From assembly GCA_907165135.1 (NCBI GenBank), contig OU015567.1, forward strand, positions 935,001 to 999,000: 64,000 nucleotides of DNA. The letters are read 5' to 3'. This stretch comes from Oikopleura dioica (Eukaryota; Chordata; Appendicularia; Copelata; Oikopleuridae). Position numbers and translations under genes: made by a program. The number at the start of each line of letters is the position of its first letter. The stretch's first letter is position 1. Below, one piece after another: positions 1 through 10,816 of the stretch. The notes under the pieces are model-generated. The model saw only the letters and a program-made list of their open reading frames with translations. It ran no database searches and was not told the DNA's origin.

Positions 1-25
1 CAATTAAAAATTATATGAATCATTA

Positions 26-637
26 TTAAGGACCCACCCGTCAAGATTTTAAAATATCGAAATTTAAAATTTTGACCTCGGATTCGGATTCCCTGTGCCG
101 AAAAACCATTTTTTCGCGCCATTTAATATCCGCCTCTCTCCACTCTAACACCCTTAATAATCGAGTCAAAGTTTAAGAATTTGTAAGGGCGGTGCGACGC
201 GCTTGGAAGCAAGTTTTTCACATTAAACATAAAAATCACGTTTTTTTATTTATTTCATAAACGGAAAGTATTTTTTATCAGAAAATTTGTTGTAACAATT
301 ATTCATAGTGCACAATTAACGAATTTTTTGCTGTTTTTATGAATTCTATATTAAAAAGAAAAAATCACTTTCGAGTGAACCCTTTACCATATCTTTATTT
401 TTTTTCTGGTACCCACGACATCAACCTGAGCTATATTTTGAGTCTTTAAAAATTTTTGATACTTAAGGTTATCCTAGAAATATCGATGTTTGAAACTTGA
501 ACGTATTGTTGCGACACCCTTAAGAAGTGCACGAGCGTGCTTTTACTTCTGGTGCCCTAGACCAACTATCAGGCTACACAATCACCTCGAAATCACTTTT
601 TGAAAAAGTAATTCCCACATGCCGGACGGGTCCTTAA
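26..637. mobile_element. TTAA-flanked inverted-repeat element (GGACCC-ACCCGTC ends)
   Basis: The left end reads TTAAGGACCCACCCGTCAAG and the right end closes with GGACGGGTCCTTAA, so short inverted termini are bounded by TTAA on both sides. The inside is AT-rich and has no coding frame. The same terminal motif recurs at 22738, 27210 and 35204, which makes this a dispersed non-autonomous family. A TTAA duplication is typical of piggyBac-type transposition; that assignment is inferred from the duplication alone. Confidence 0.7.
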
Positions 638-1172
638 TGATAAAAATCGAGCAAAAGAGTTAAAGCATTTACCGCAAATTTTTCAACTATTGAGCCCTTC
701 ATCTTGGTGTTCCGTATCAAAGACTCCGAATGTTAAAATATTAATAAAATAAATTTAACAAACTATGAATAGAGATAATTACCTCCAAAAAGCATAATTT
801 CAATCATCACTGATACAAACCAGATCAATTGTTTCATCATTTTAAGAAGAAAAATCTCCTTTCTCGTGAAATAAAAAAGGAAATCTCAATAATTCTATCC
901 GTTTTTAATAAGCATTAAGCGTCGTTTTGGAAAGAAAGTCTGAATCAGAAGAGTCGGATTTTACGATTTTTTGATAACGACCATGAGAAATATCGCCCTG
1001 CTTATTATCAAAAAATGAGCAAGAATGTTTTAGCAACCGAAGAGATTTATAACAATTCAAAATATGAATAAACTCGGAGGCGCTATACATGAGAGTCATG
1101 ATCATGCGAAATTATAAGATATAAAAAGAAGAACTCAAATCAAATTTTGCTAACATCTTTCTTAATCAAAAG
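638..1172. other. upstream region of GCH1, no gene seen
   Basis: AT-rich sequence between the first repeat element and the GCH1 start. I see no convincing coding frame, RNA gene or repeat. It presumably holds the GCH1 promoter and 5' leader, but no specific motif can be pointed to. Confidence 0.5.
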
Positions 1173-2563
1173 ATGTCCGACTCAAATCGAGATGTTGCGA
1201 ACGCTTATAGAAGTATCCTCAGAAATATCGGAGAAAATCCAGATCGAGAAGGATTGGTAAAAACACCAGCAAGAGCCGCAAAAGCGATGGAATTTTTCAC
1301 CAAGGGGTACAAAGAAGACATAAACGATATTATGAATGAGGCGATTTTCACGGAAAAAAGTGAAGAAATGGTGATCGTCCGGGGGAACGCTACTCTAAAT
1401 TACCAATTGCTAATGCATTGCCAATTTGGATAATTCATTACCAATTTTAGGTAATGCATTACCAAACTTTCCGAAAATGGCCAATTTTTTCAAGTCAAAG
1501 AGCCAGTTCGCGCTCCGCGCATGTTTGAAAGGATACTTTTGAGATTTATTTACAGTTTGTTTCCATTTTTCCGGAGTCCATTTTTCCGGACACTTTTCCG
1601 ATTATAAAGCATTTAAGTGGGGCACTGCAGAATTGACCTTGGTCCAATTTTCCGGACATTTTTCAAATTTTATTTACAGACCATCATTTTTTAATAAAAA
1701 ATGAACACTTGACGGTTCAATGTACTTCTTTTTGGGCACTCAGTGAGCAAATTTGCGAGGTTTTTAGCTAGAAGTTTATTTCGCGGTAAATCGACTTCTT
1801 GACTGAGAAGTGTCCGTTTCTCGAAAAAATTTAAGTATACTTGGTGGGACATGCATTTTTTTTCAGGGTACCCAATTTTCCGGACATTTTTTGGAAATCT
1901 GGGGACAAAGCTAGTCCGGAAAAATGGAATCATTCTGTACGTATTTTTAAGCAAAAAAATTGAAATTCTTGAAAAAAATTGGTACCAATTTTTGGTCATG
2001 CAGTACCGAAAATCTTTGGTAATTTAGACGAGCGCCCCCGTCGTCCGGGACATTCGACTCTACAGTCTATGTGAACATCATCTTGTTCCGTTTTACGGAA
2101 AGGCGTATGTAGGGTACATTCCAAATGGAAAGATTATTGGTCTGAGGTAAGCCAATTATATGTATGTATTGTCATTTTTGTCATTTAAGCAAAATTGCAA
2201 GAATCGTTGACCATTTCGCGCGAAGACTCCAAGTCCAGGAGCGGCTAACTCGTCAGATAGCCGAGACTTTGGAGAAACAACTTTCTGCTACTGGTGTTGC
2301 AGTTATGATCGAGTGCGAGTAAATATCAAATATGAGTTTTAACAGCGAGTTAAACCGCGTTCGAAATTGATTTTGTAGCATGCGTTTTGCAAAATTTCTT
2401 TTATTGCGGACATCTTTTAACCGATATTATAAGGCATATGTGTATGACAATGCGCGGCGTCGAAAAAGAGGGCTCGAAGACAGCGACATCCTGTATGCTT
2501 GGCTGCATAAAAGAAGATCAGAAATTACGCCAAGAATTTCTCTCGCTGGTGAAAAATAGATAG
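1173..2563 (+). CDS. GCH1: GTP cyclohydrolase I, exon split by a repeat element
   Basis: Converts GTP to dihydroneopterin triphosphate, the first step of tetrahydrobiopterin synthesis, in the cytosol. Coding exons are about 1173-1380, 2047-2146, 2190-2318 and 2434-2563. The start at 1173 gives [16 protein letters not shown] followed by the family motif [13 protein letters not shown]. Exon 2 carries [10 protein letters not shown] and exon 4 HMCMTMRGV, together supplying the zinc Cys and His ligands and the active-site histidines. The C-terminus [10 protein letters not shown] matches animal GCH1, so the catalytic domain is complete. The second and third introns are ordinary GT-AG. Between residues MVIVR and DIRLYSL, normally contiguous, lies a 660 bp inverted-repeat element flanked by TCGTCC. 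It may be spliced out with a few extra codons (a TTTAG acceptor at the element's right end is in frame), or this allele may be broken. Family assignment is near certain; integrity is not. Confidence 0.92.
1381..2040. mobile_element. inverted-repeat element inside the GCH1 coding exon
   Basis: The left end (GGGGG, then CTAAATTACCAA) mirrors the right end (TTGGTAATTTAG, then GCGCCCCC). The flanks carry TCGTCC on both sides (1375-1380 and 2041-2046), and removing the element plus one copy rebuilds the conserved GCH1 motif without a gap. No coding frame of interest lies inside. The right end contains GGTAATTTAG, a usable 3' splice site in frame with the following exon. The superfamily is unknown. 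Confidence 0.8.
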
Positions 2564-3461
2564 ATACTGTCTTTTATTGACACGATTAATTTTAACAATA
2601 AAGGGACACTTAAAATATTCTTTTGAAATTTGATCATCGTTGTTCAATGTTTTCAAGAAAATAACAGAAATTTATAATTTATTTTTTCTTGAAATTTTAA
2701 GCTAGGGTAAATCCCTTATAATTGAGCAATTTTTAACCAGAGGGCAATCCTAAGAGTGTGGGTCTTTATCTTGAATTTGCTCTTAACTTTTGCACGCAAC
2801 AGTGTTGGTTTTCTGAAAATTTAGACAGGGCATTGAAAATTCCAATTGACTCTGCCATTGCAAACAATTTACGAATGGTACCACGGCCCAATAACTCGTT
2901 GTAACGAAAAATTTATTGAAAAAACGAATAATTTGTCGCAGTACTTTTCTTTTTGAGCTTAAATCAGGTCAGTAAATCATACAAAACAAAGTTTTTCAAT
3001 CTCCATGGATACCAAAAGAAGTAATTATGATATTCCTTAGGTTTAAATACGATTGGTTAGGAAAAAGATAAGTCTTAGGGATTAGGGTTAGGCAAAAGAG
3101 CTTTCTGATCCAAGCCCTTTCTGTCCAAAGCCGCCCTTGGTAAGACCTTCGGGGAGGTTGCGGGGGCTTGGCTGTTTCAATGACTTATTTTTTGAATCAA
3201 CAAATTAGCCTGAACATTACGGTTTGGTTTACTACTTGATCAAAGTTTTTCACCTTGACAAATAATTCGTTTTTTAACGATACGACCACAAATACCAACG
3301 ATGCTACAAGCTCAACAAGGGCTAAGCATGATTAATACGATGAATTTGATGATGGGTCAAACTCAACAGAATCAGCAAAATTAGCTGTTGTAAATAGGTC
3401 AGATCCACTTTATTTCTTCAGATAGACATTTTTGGAAATTAATAAAAATTTCACTCATTTT
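2564..3461. other. intergenic region with a telomere-like motif and a short Gln/Met-rich ORF
   Basis: Between the 3' ends of GCH1 and the convergent SDR gene. An AATAAA-like signal (CAATAAAGG) follows GCH1 near 2598. Around 3077-3092 there is a short TTAGGG-like stretch. At 3301-3384 a 27-codon frame rich in Gln and Met could be a stray exon, but no splice context supports it. Nothing else recognisable. Confidence 0.4.
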
Positions 3462-4646
3462 TCAAGGGAAATTAAGCATCGATGAGCATTTTTCCATTTG
3501 GCTGAGATCTTCCAAGGGCGATGAAGCAAAGAGAAAGGACTGATTCAGCGCCATCTCTGGCAGTTTTAGGCTAAATTTTATGTTTTCCTTGAAATACTCC
3601 TTTCTCACCTTTTTGCCAGGAACTCCAGCAGTCATATTAGTATCGCAGAATCCAGGGCAAGCGGAATTTATCAGAATATTTTTTCTCTCAGAAACCGACT
3701 TTTTGCCGTAGAGCCGGGGTTTGCCAAAATGGAAGAGCGCGGAAAGAATATGCACTCGGACGCCCCGTGTTTTTCCCGCCGCAGAAGAGGGTGCTCTAAA
3801 CTTTTGGGACGCAAAAAAAATGGGTTGGCGCGGCGTGAGCGAAGTATTCGGAAGAAAGCGGGCGCCCGAGCGCAAATTCTTTCCGCGCTCTTCCCCTTTT
3901 ACGAACCCCTGCCGTAGAGCCGAACGAGATTGTTAACGAGTAGCTTCGACATGTCGTAACCTTAAAATATAACTGTATTTTCAACAAGTATTTCTTTAAA
4001 AACCGATCATCGACGTTTGTTCTGGACTTGGCCAACCATCAGTTTGAGCCTGAGATGGGTTTTTCTGATCTTCGATGAATCTTCTGGCAATAGTATCTAA
4101 CTCGTCGAAAGTTGTTTTCGCGAGTGAACTTCTAAAGAAAAATTAATGGATAAGGTGATCAAAAACTTACGAAGATAGCTTTTGCCCATAATCAAAGACG
4201 TAATTCTCCTCAAAGATGTTCGGATTCGGGTTCAAATTGAGCATTCCTCGCAGTCCGAAAAAGCTGGAAAGGCAGACAATTCGAGCTCCCTCGCGAGCAA
4301 GAGGAAACAGTGATTTTAGAGCAGAAGAAATTCCAAAATAATTGACATCGATGGTCAATTTGATACTCTCAAATGATTTGTCATTTATTTCTGGCGCAAC
4401 ACCTGCGTTCAAAACCAAAATATCAAAAGAAGACGGTCCCATCTTCTCTGCAAAATTCAGCACACTTTCTTCGTTGCTTATGTCTAGCTTTTCGACTTGC
4501 AATTTACCGCAATTCTCTATTTCCGGGAATCCTTGCGGGTTTCTCGCTGTCGCCACAATTTTTTTAACATCTTTCTCTCCAATTAAAAGTTTGACGCATT
4601 CAAGTCCGATTCCACGATTTCCGCCGACGACGATTGCAGTTTTCAT
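3462..4646 (-). CDS. short-chain dehydrogenase/reductase, carbonyl-reductase-like
   Basis: Probably an NADP(H)-dependent cytosolic reductase of carbonyl substrates. Reading from 4646 downward, exon 1 (4646-4171) starts MKTAIVVGGNRGIGLE, the Rossmann nucleotide-binding turn. It continues with LVLNAGV (NAG motif) and VCLSSFFG (catalytic Ser region). Exon 2 (4131-4004) links to exon 3 (from 3960) to give IGYDMSKLLVNNLVRLYG, which holds the catalytic Tyr-x-x-x-Lys. After that helix the coding sequence is interrupted by a 194 bp element with a 12 bp duplication. Coding resumes with KKSVSERKNILINSACPGF and ends ...SSMLNFP. A GT-AG splice within the element (gtaaaa to tttag) would keep the frame and add roughly 35 residues, so the gene could still be expressed. 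Family is clear; substrate and integrity are not. Confidence 0.85.
3716..3909. mobile_element. 194 bp inverted-repeat element inside the SDR coding exon
   Basis: Near-symmetrical ends: GGGGTTTGCCAAAATGGAAG on the left mirrors the right terminus ending GAACCCC, and the shared core AAGAGCGCGGAAAGAAT continues inward. Both flanks carry TGCCGTAGAGCC (3704-3715 and 3910-3921), a 12 bp direct duplication. Deleting element plus one copy restores the SDR reading frame exactly. Much more GC-rich than its surroundings. Confidence 0.85.
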
Positions 4647-5219
4647 TTCTTTGTATTTTTTGCTTTTGGCTATTGAAAAAGCTCAAAAATCGATGGGCGA
4701 AATGAGAGAAATATAAAAATAAAATCGACGTTTGCCGTGCATCGAAGCTGGTTTACGCAATCATCAACATAAAATAATCGTTAAAAAGTTGATTTCATCA
4801 ACAACAAATTAACTCGACGAGAGTTGAACAGTCGGGAAAATAGTTGATATAAGTTGTGGCTTGGAGTTTTTTGAAAAGCAGAATCGTTAAAAGCTCGAAA
4901 CGCATCTTTTTGGAACTTGACTTTGAGAAGTGAGAATAAAGAGCTGGTTTAAAATTGCGTTAACATCGTTTCATGCATCAAATTTAATTGCAAATGTCAA
5001 GGACATATTTGAAAGTTTCGAAAGAGTTTTGACTGAAATTAACGAAATCGGTCGAAATGCACTTACAAGTTGGGGTTAACATTTCGTCCCTCGGTTTCCG
5101 ATAAATTTCCAAAACTGCCATTTCGCTTTGAAGATCCAAAAAGATTATCCGAATGCTAGCTTGAAATTTCTTAGATACTTCTCAACCAATTATCGCCAAG
5201 CATCCAGAGAAAATAGTTT
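4647..5219. other. SDR upstream region, no gene seen
   Basis: AT-rich stretch between the SDR start and the next repeat element. No coding frame with splice support, no RNA gene and no inverted repeat were recognised. Confidence 0.45.
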
Positions 5220-6295
5220 TTAAGGGTACTATCTTCGATTTCCAGAAGAGGTCTTTTCAAAAGATATAAAATAGGTGATGGTCTAAACTTTGAAGTTCTT
5301 ACGTGCGATAAGAACTTTGTGTGGCCTAAACTTTGATTCTTCCCATGTGTGATTCTATGAGAAAGTGGCCTAATCTTTGATTCTTTCCATGTGTGAAAGT
5401 GGTCTAAACTTTGAATTTCTCCTGAGGCGCTCTGACTAGTTCCATGTGTCATCACCTTGAATGAAAACCGTAAACCTAATTGGTCTGCTTAAAGCGTAGT
5501 GGCCTTAGCAGGCAGTGCTCTAGTCACCGATGGCAGAAGCGCCTCCGGGGAAATTCAAAGTTTAGGCCACTTTCTCAAAGAGTCACACATGGGAACGATC
5601 AAAGTTTAGGCCACCCGAAGTTCTTATCGCACATACGAACTTCAAAGTTTAGACCACCACCTATTTTATAAGAATCGGTTATTAGAAATAGTTTCTTCAT
5701 TAGATTTTATGATTATACCTTATTGACAACTATTCGAAATTTCAATATATCTTGAGAAATGGCCCCTAGAAGTTTTTTCGAAAAAAAATTTTGAACTTCG
5801 ATTTCCTCGATCAAGTGCTTGTTCGAAAGCTCAGAGCAAGGGCAGTATGCTGGTAGCTGTATCGATCGCGACATCAAGATATTTTCGATTTTAGAGCCAA
5901 AAATGTGTCGCAAACTTTTAAAAAATGCTAAATTTTCGCAAAATCAGCGAGACACAATTTTCAAAAAATTATTTTTGTTATTTTTAGTTTTTCAATTAAG
6001 AAATCCTTCTGTAATTTTAAAGATTAATGTTCGAATTACAAATAAAAAATAAAATAAGACCAAGTTATCAGACTTGTTTTTGAGTTATTCAACCGTTTAT
6101 ATAGGCCATTTTGGCAAAGATAACCACTTCAAGCCAAAATTTAGCCGCTTTTCGGTTGAGCAATTGATAAACACCTCTGTAATAGTTATGATCTAGGGCA
6201 GATCTATTAAATGAGCCTATATGGACTCATCAATCATTCACAAGCTCCGAGGTATTCAAGGCTCAAGTTGGGGAAATCGAAGATAGTACCCTTAA
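5220..6295. mobile_element. TTAA-flanked element with GGGTACTATCTTCGATTTCC ends
   Basis: The left end TTAAGGGTACTATCTTCG is the mirror of the right end CGAAGATAGTACCCTTAA over about 24 bases. TTAA bounds both sides. It is about 1.08 kb long and contains a second, shorter palindromic unit (5265-5670). A related element with GGGTACTACC ends is at 52455-53143. No transposase frame is seen, so it is non-autonomous. Confidence 0.8.
5265..5670. repeat. nested palindromic unit within the TTAA element
   Basis: The segment starting TATAAAATAGGTGATGG is mirrored by CCACCACCTATTTTATA at its right side. Several copies of GGTCTAAACTTTGA / TCAAAGTTTAGACC and of ATGTGTGA / TCACACAT alternate inside. This looks like an independent foldback insertion into the older TTAA element. 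Confidence 0.65.
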
Positions 6296-6900
6296 GGTGT
6301 TGAATTGAGTGTTGATTTCTGACACGGAAGAACCTGTTTCTTCTATCTGTTTGATATTTTGTCCTGTAAAAAAGTTAAAAAAGATGACTCTCATTTAATA
6401 TAGTTGATTTTAAAGCAAAACTCATAAGAAATGTAATAGAATTGATTAAAGTCGGCTAAGTTGAACTTTCTTCTATCCAAAGCTTTTTATGGCCAGTACA
6501 ATCATTAAAAAGCCGGCTGCTTAATTTTTCGTAATTGACTTCGCCGATCGGGCAGACAAAAGTCGCGGGGACACTGCCTCAAATGCTAACAGGCATAACG
6601 TACAAAAAATAAACTTTTTATCTGTAAGAGATACAAAATTTAAACTTATGTAAAAATGATTTGTGATAATTAATAAATGATAAAATGAGCTTTTACAAAT
6701 TTTTGATGAAAAGTCAAATTTGTGTACGTAACGCCGACAAATGCTCGTTATACCGCCTCATTTTTCCAGATGTCAATATGTCTAATATTAAGATAAGCTA
6801 CACATCGGGAAATATTAGTTTGACACATTTTCATAATGAGAATAAACGAAAATGAGAAGAATAGGATCTCTGTTATTTTCGTCGATAGAAGCAAAGCGAA
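6296..6900. other. intergenic region before the GPCR, no gene seen
   Basis: AT-rich DNA with no supported frame. It should hold the GPCR promoter and leader; no element can be named. Confidence 0.4.
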
Positions 6901-8869
6901 ATGAACACTACGGTATACTCTGATTTTTTGTCGCTTGGAAAGAACATCGAAGAGTTTGACCTGCGACACAATTTCGGCAATGTTGATAAATTTAGACCGC
7001 CATATAAGGTAACAGAAAAGATACTCACAAATCAGAAAAAAAAAATTAACTCTTCCTAGTGAAAATCGTAGGCCAGACTTTGTCTAATAATGAATTCAGC
7101 TTTCTGTCGGAATTGTTGTTTTTGGAGTTATTTCAAATCTCAGGAACTGGTCCGATTTTAAGACAGAAATTTTTAATGATGGATTTTCGAGTTCGCCCAA
7201 AAGTATTTTATACTTCATCTTCAAGGACAGTGGAGTCGTCAAAACAGCCCTTGCTCCGTATTATCTCAACAAGAGCAATCGCTCTCGAATGATCGATTTC
7301 AACTTCTTCTGGCTTTGCTCCTTCAGCCTTTTGGATTTGCTAGCGCAATCGCTGCTTCTTGGCCAGACTTTCCGCGGCGATTCGTTTTCCGGGCGACTTG
7401 AAACTTGCCAGATTGCTTTGAGCCTCACTCATTTTTCAAGAATAATGATCTCGATTCAAATATTTTTGATTGCTTGCTACAGACTCAATATTATGACGCA
7501 AGGACTGACGACGCGTAAACGAATGACGAAAAAGCTTATTGATCAAATTTTCTGCTTTCAGATCTTGGGTGGGTAAGTTTAACCCCTCCCGACTCGATTC
7601 TAGCCCCCCTTGCCTATCAACTTCGAAGATTTTTGTCCACTCTAGGCTTGGACAACCCTAGCCCTAAATTGATTTTAGTCTGCCCTAGAATAGGGTTATT
7701 CTAGCCCTAAAGTGATATTCGCCCACCCTAAGCTTTGGTTGTCCTAGCCCTAGAGTGACTTTTGCCCACCTAGGCGAGGGTGACCTTAGCCCTAAAGTGA
7801 CTCTCACGCACCGTAGGCTGGAGTGACCCTAGCCCTAAAGTGACTCTAGCCCACCCTAAGCTAGGACAACCCTAGCCCTCAAGACTTAAGGCTAAAGTTA
7901 ATTTTGCCCACCCTTGTTTAAGACTTATGTCGCCATGATCATAGCCGGATACGAAGCCTATGAAGCTGGCAAATTTGGATCAAGAGGCTTTTTCGACGAA
8001 ATCGGTACCTTCAGGGCCAAGTCAAAAGCTCTCCTCGAAATCTTCCTCCGTTATTCGGAATATTATTCCGACACTCCTCGAAACCTCTCCAATGATGCGC
8101 TCTTTGACTCCTACTGCTGGCCAAATTCGAAGAAAAATCCTTTGGTTTTCCGAGACTCTGAATATCGCTTCGCTTTCTATACGATTATTCTTCCAATAAG
8201 CGGACTGATGCTTTGCTACTCGAAAATTGTTTTCATGGTCCGAAAGAGCTACAAACTTATCGGTAACTTTTCGTCCTTTCATTTTGCCTAAAAAGTTTTA
8301 AGATAATGCAACTCGATTGACGAGGCAGAACAAACAACGACTCGACGTTGTGCTTACAAAAAAGCTGGTGCTCGTTTTTCTGACTTATGTTCTTACCATC
8401 GGTGCTTTTCGACTGCTGCGAGTGGTTATCGAGTACGAGCTTCCGATCGATTCCAGCACTCGAAATTTTATTATTGAATGGAGCAAGCTTCTTATTCTGA
8501 TCTGGGCTCGGCAACCTGTGTGGAAAACCTGAGTCAGGCTCCAGAGTAACCAAGAAGAAAGCTTCGAATCCTGACTCAGGTTTTAACACAGGTTTTCGAG
8601 CCTTAATCCAGATCGAACCGGCTGTGAATCCGTTTTTGTATCCAATGCTTCCGGGAAGCGACATTCGATACGCCTCAGATTTCTTTGGAATTGTCGGGTA
8701 AACAAGATGAATTCAAATTCTTCCAAAGAATAAATTAAGGAAACCGTTCAGATGGGGGAGTGATAAGATGCTCAAATTTACGAGAATGGTTTCGACGGTC
8801 CGCCGAACTGGATCAGCTCGATCTCATCAGACGTCGATTCAACAAGTCGAGCAACAAATTACTACATAA
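6901..8869 (+). CDS. class A (rhodopsin-like) G-protein-coupled receptor with unusual TM3 motif
   Basis: Predicted seven-pass plasma-membrane receptor; ligand unknown. Exon 1 (6901-7018) encodes an N-terminus MNTTVYSDFLSLGKNIEEF with an N-glycosylation site. Exon 2 (from 7100) starts in TM1 (LSVGIVVFGVISN) and carries TM2 (FFWLCSFSLLDLLAQSLLL) and TM3 with its conserved Cys (ETCQIALSL). The usual DRY is replaced by CYR in IACYRLNIM. Exon 3 (from about 7920) gives TM4-TM5, and the next exon TM6 and most of TM7. The exon from 8612 completes TM7 with IEPAVNPFLYP (NPxxY kept), and the tail from about 8759 ends QQITT. The 350 bp intron after TM3 holds a minisatellite and seems to need a GG-AG border. 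The intron splitting TM7 is essentially one short inverted-repeat element with a GC-AG border. An AATAAA lies near 8912. Confidence 0.8.
7590..7915. repeat. minisatellite of CCCTAGCCCTAAAGTGA units
   Basis: About eight imperfect tandem units near 38-40 bases each, built on ACCCTAGCCCTAAAGTGA plus TTTTGCCCACCCTAGGCT variants. The block fills the third GPCR intron. The CCCTAA-like core resembles telomeric sequence but the period is much longer. Confidence 0.8.
8504..8602. mobile_element. GGGCTCGGCAACC-family element forming the TM7 intron of the GPCR
   Basis: The ends GGGCTCGGCAACCTGTGTGG and its mirror (ACACAGGTTTTCGAGCC) enclose only about 65 bases, with CCTGAGTCAGG mirrored by CCTGACTCAGG. 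Exon sequence directly abuts it on the left and lies nine bases away on the right. Splicing from GCTCGG to TTAATCCAG keeps the frame across TM7. Other copies: 15033, 25911, 31516, 37331, 39400. Confidence 0.85.
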
Positions 8870-9079
8870 AATTCATTAAATATTGATTGTTACTGTAAAA
8901 TCGAATTTTTGTGAATAAAAATTTTTTCAAAATTTTTCATTTATTGCATTTTTAATCGACTCATGCGGCGCTTTAAAAAGTCCTCTTCTTTTTATCACCG
9001 AATTCCAGTCGATTTTGTGGTAGTTTGAGTGCTTCACATTCAGTGGATCCGATTGAAAATCGTAGTTGTAGATTTGATC

Positions 9080-9760
9080 TTAAGGGGGAGGTCGACGAGA
9101 ATCGGGATTTTTGTAACCAAAAATGCGGAAAAACCTGCTTAGATAGGCAAATTCTGACTTTTCACGTAGAAAGAAAAGGGTTTCAAAAATACAGCGGCGA
9201 AAACTAGAAAAAAAATTTTCTCGAAAAAATTTTGAAAAAATTAGGTCAAAGTGGGGGTGTCTCGTAACAAAAAAATGTCGAAAACGGGATAATTTTTTCC
9301 CCATCAAATACTGTTGATAGTAAGTTCAAACCCTTAAAAATACAGCGGCGACAATGAAAAAAGGGATGCTCCTCCTGAAAATTTTTTTACTGTTGATCAA
9401 AAATATCCGATTTTCCTAAAATTCATCATTTTTGCTCATTTTTCACTGCGAATTTTACAAAACTCGCAGAGACCCGTAATTTTTTTTTGTGCGTTATGCC
9501 TAATTATGACTAATAAACCATTAAAAATAAATATCTATCAAATAAAAATCGAATAAAGATTGTTTTTGGGTGAGATAGCCAACTTAACAATTTCTTAAAA
9601 TCTCGAATTCCAGACACAAAATCGAAAATTTTGTTAAAAAAAGTTGATCAATGCGCAAAAAGCTGGAGACCAAAAATGCTCCTTGTTTATTGAGGAATCC
9701 AAAAATATTACCAAAATTTTGAAAAAGCGAAAAAAAATTTCTCGTCGACCCCCTCCTTAA
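9080..9760. mobile_element. TTAA-flanked element with GGGGGAGGTCGACGAGAA ends
   Basis: The left end TTAAGGGGGAGGTCGACGAG mirrors the right end CTCGTCGACCCCCTCCTTAA. It is about 681 bp, AT-rich inside, and contains internal repeats of AAATACAGCGGCGA. No coding frame supports a transposase. Confidence 0.75.
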
Positions 9761-10816
9761 TCTACATGCATTTTTATATTAAAATGAGCATACCAATATA
9801 TTCATTTATATGCCGAACAACAGCTGGCGTCATCGAGTTCACAAGCGACCCAGGAGGATGAAGGAATCCATAGTGACATTCGCTGACGGTAAATATTTGA
9901 CACTGAGAGCTTTTAAATGCGTTTGTTGGTGAAATATGAATCATCGGTCATATTATATGACTCATATGGGAGAAAACAACAAGATATTTTTGGGTTGCGT
10001 CAGGAACCGGCAAAAATTTCGACAAATTTTGCGTAGGCAGCAGATCGGTTCTTGATCGACCGGTTTGCCGAATTCTGGTATCTGATTGGTTGAAAATTTC
10101 GACGCGAGATTTGTCGAAATTTTTCGGGGAGGTGTCTGGAACCGACAAAAAATTTCGACAAATTTTGTGTGGAAATTTTCAACCAATCATAAGCCCGGAG
10201 TCGGCTCACCGGTCAATCAACGGCCAAGTAGCCGCCAACGCAAAATTTGTCGAAATTTTTTGTCGGTCCCAGACGGCACCCCATTTTTTCTTGGGACCCA
10301 TTTTGTCCGGACCGATAATAATGAAATAATTATTCATCATTTTAATAATTGAAATGATATAGTAAAGGATCCTTTTTATTCTTTTTAAAAAGCCCTTCCA
10401 AAACAAAAAAGAAAGTTTTCATTCGACAAATGTTGTCTCGTTTCTCTTTTCTACTAAATCAGTTTGTCTCTCTATCTGCCTCAAAAAGACAATCCAGCCA
10501 AAGCGATCAAAGACATCGTGGAGCTAAGCGCTTCTCAGTCCACTCCCCGTCAATTCATTCATGCTTATGATCTACTGATTACATTCGAGCACAACAAGCA
10601 TATCAACTCATGCTTTTAAGCTTTTGCTAAAAACAGTTTTATTTTATCAACTTGATGAACCGACGAATTCTTTAAAATAATAATATTATTATATTAAAAA
10701 TATAACAGACGGGTCTTGGTTCTTGAAATCAAGCTGATAAACCCGCCCAATGATAAAATTTTTATGATTTGATTATTTTTTGATTGCTTCGGCAAGAGTT
10801 CTCAAAATTGTCAAAA
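9761..10816. other. intergenic region with two copies of a dispersed repeat
   Basis: Between the TTAA element and the DUF4286 gene. It holds the two repeat copies listed at 9992-10283 and otherwise AT-rich DNA. Frames that look open here are translations of the repeat. Confidence 0.5.
9992..10283. mobile_element. double copy of the GGAACCGACAAAAAATTTCGAC repeat
   Basis: Two adjacent copies of a short palindromic element. Each is built from GTCTGGAACCGACAAAA, ATTTCGACAAATTTTG and their mirrors, with a middle containing AACCAATCA and CGGTC. The second copy (about 10127-10283) is the more complete. Related single copies are at 43383-43540 and 58836-58994. Confidence 0.75.

Noticed and set aside
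9948-10352. Overlapping frames with FVEIF and NFQPI repeats on both strands
   Set aside because: They come from the ATTTCGACAAATTTTG repeat arms, not from a gene.
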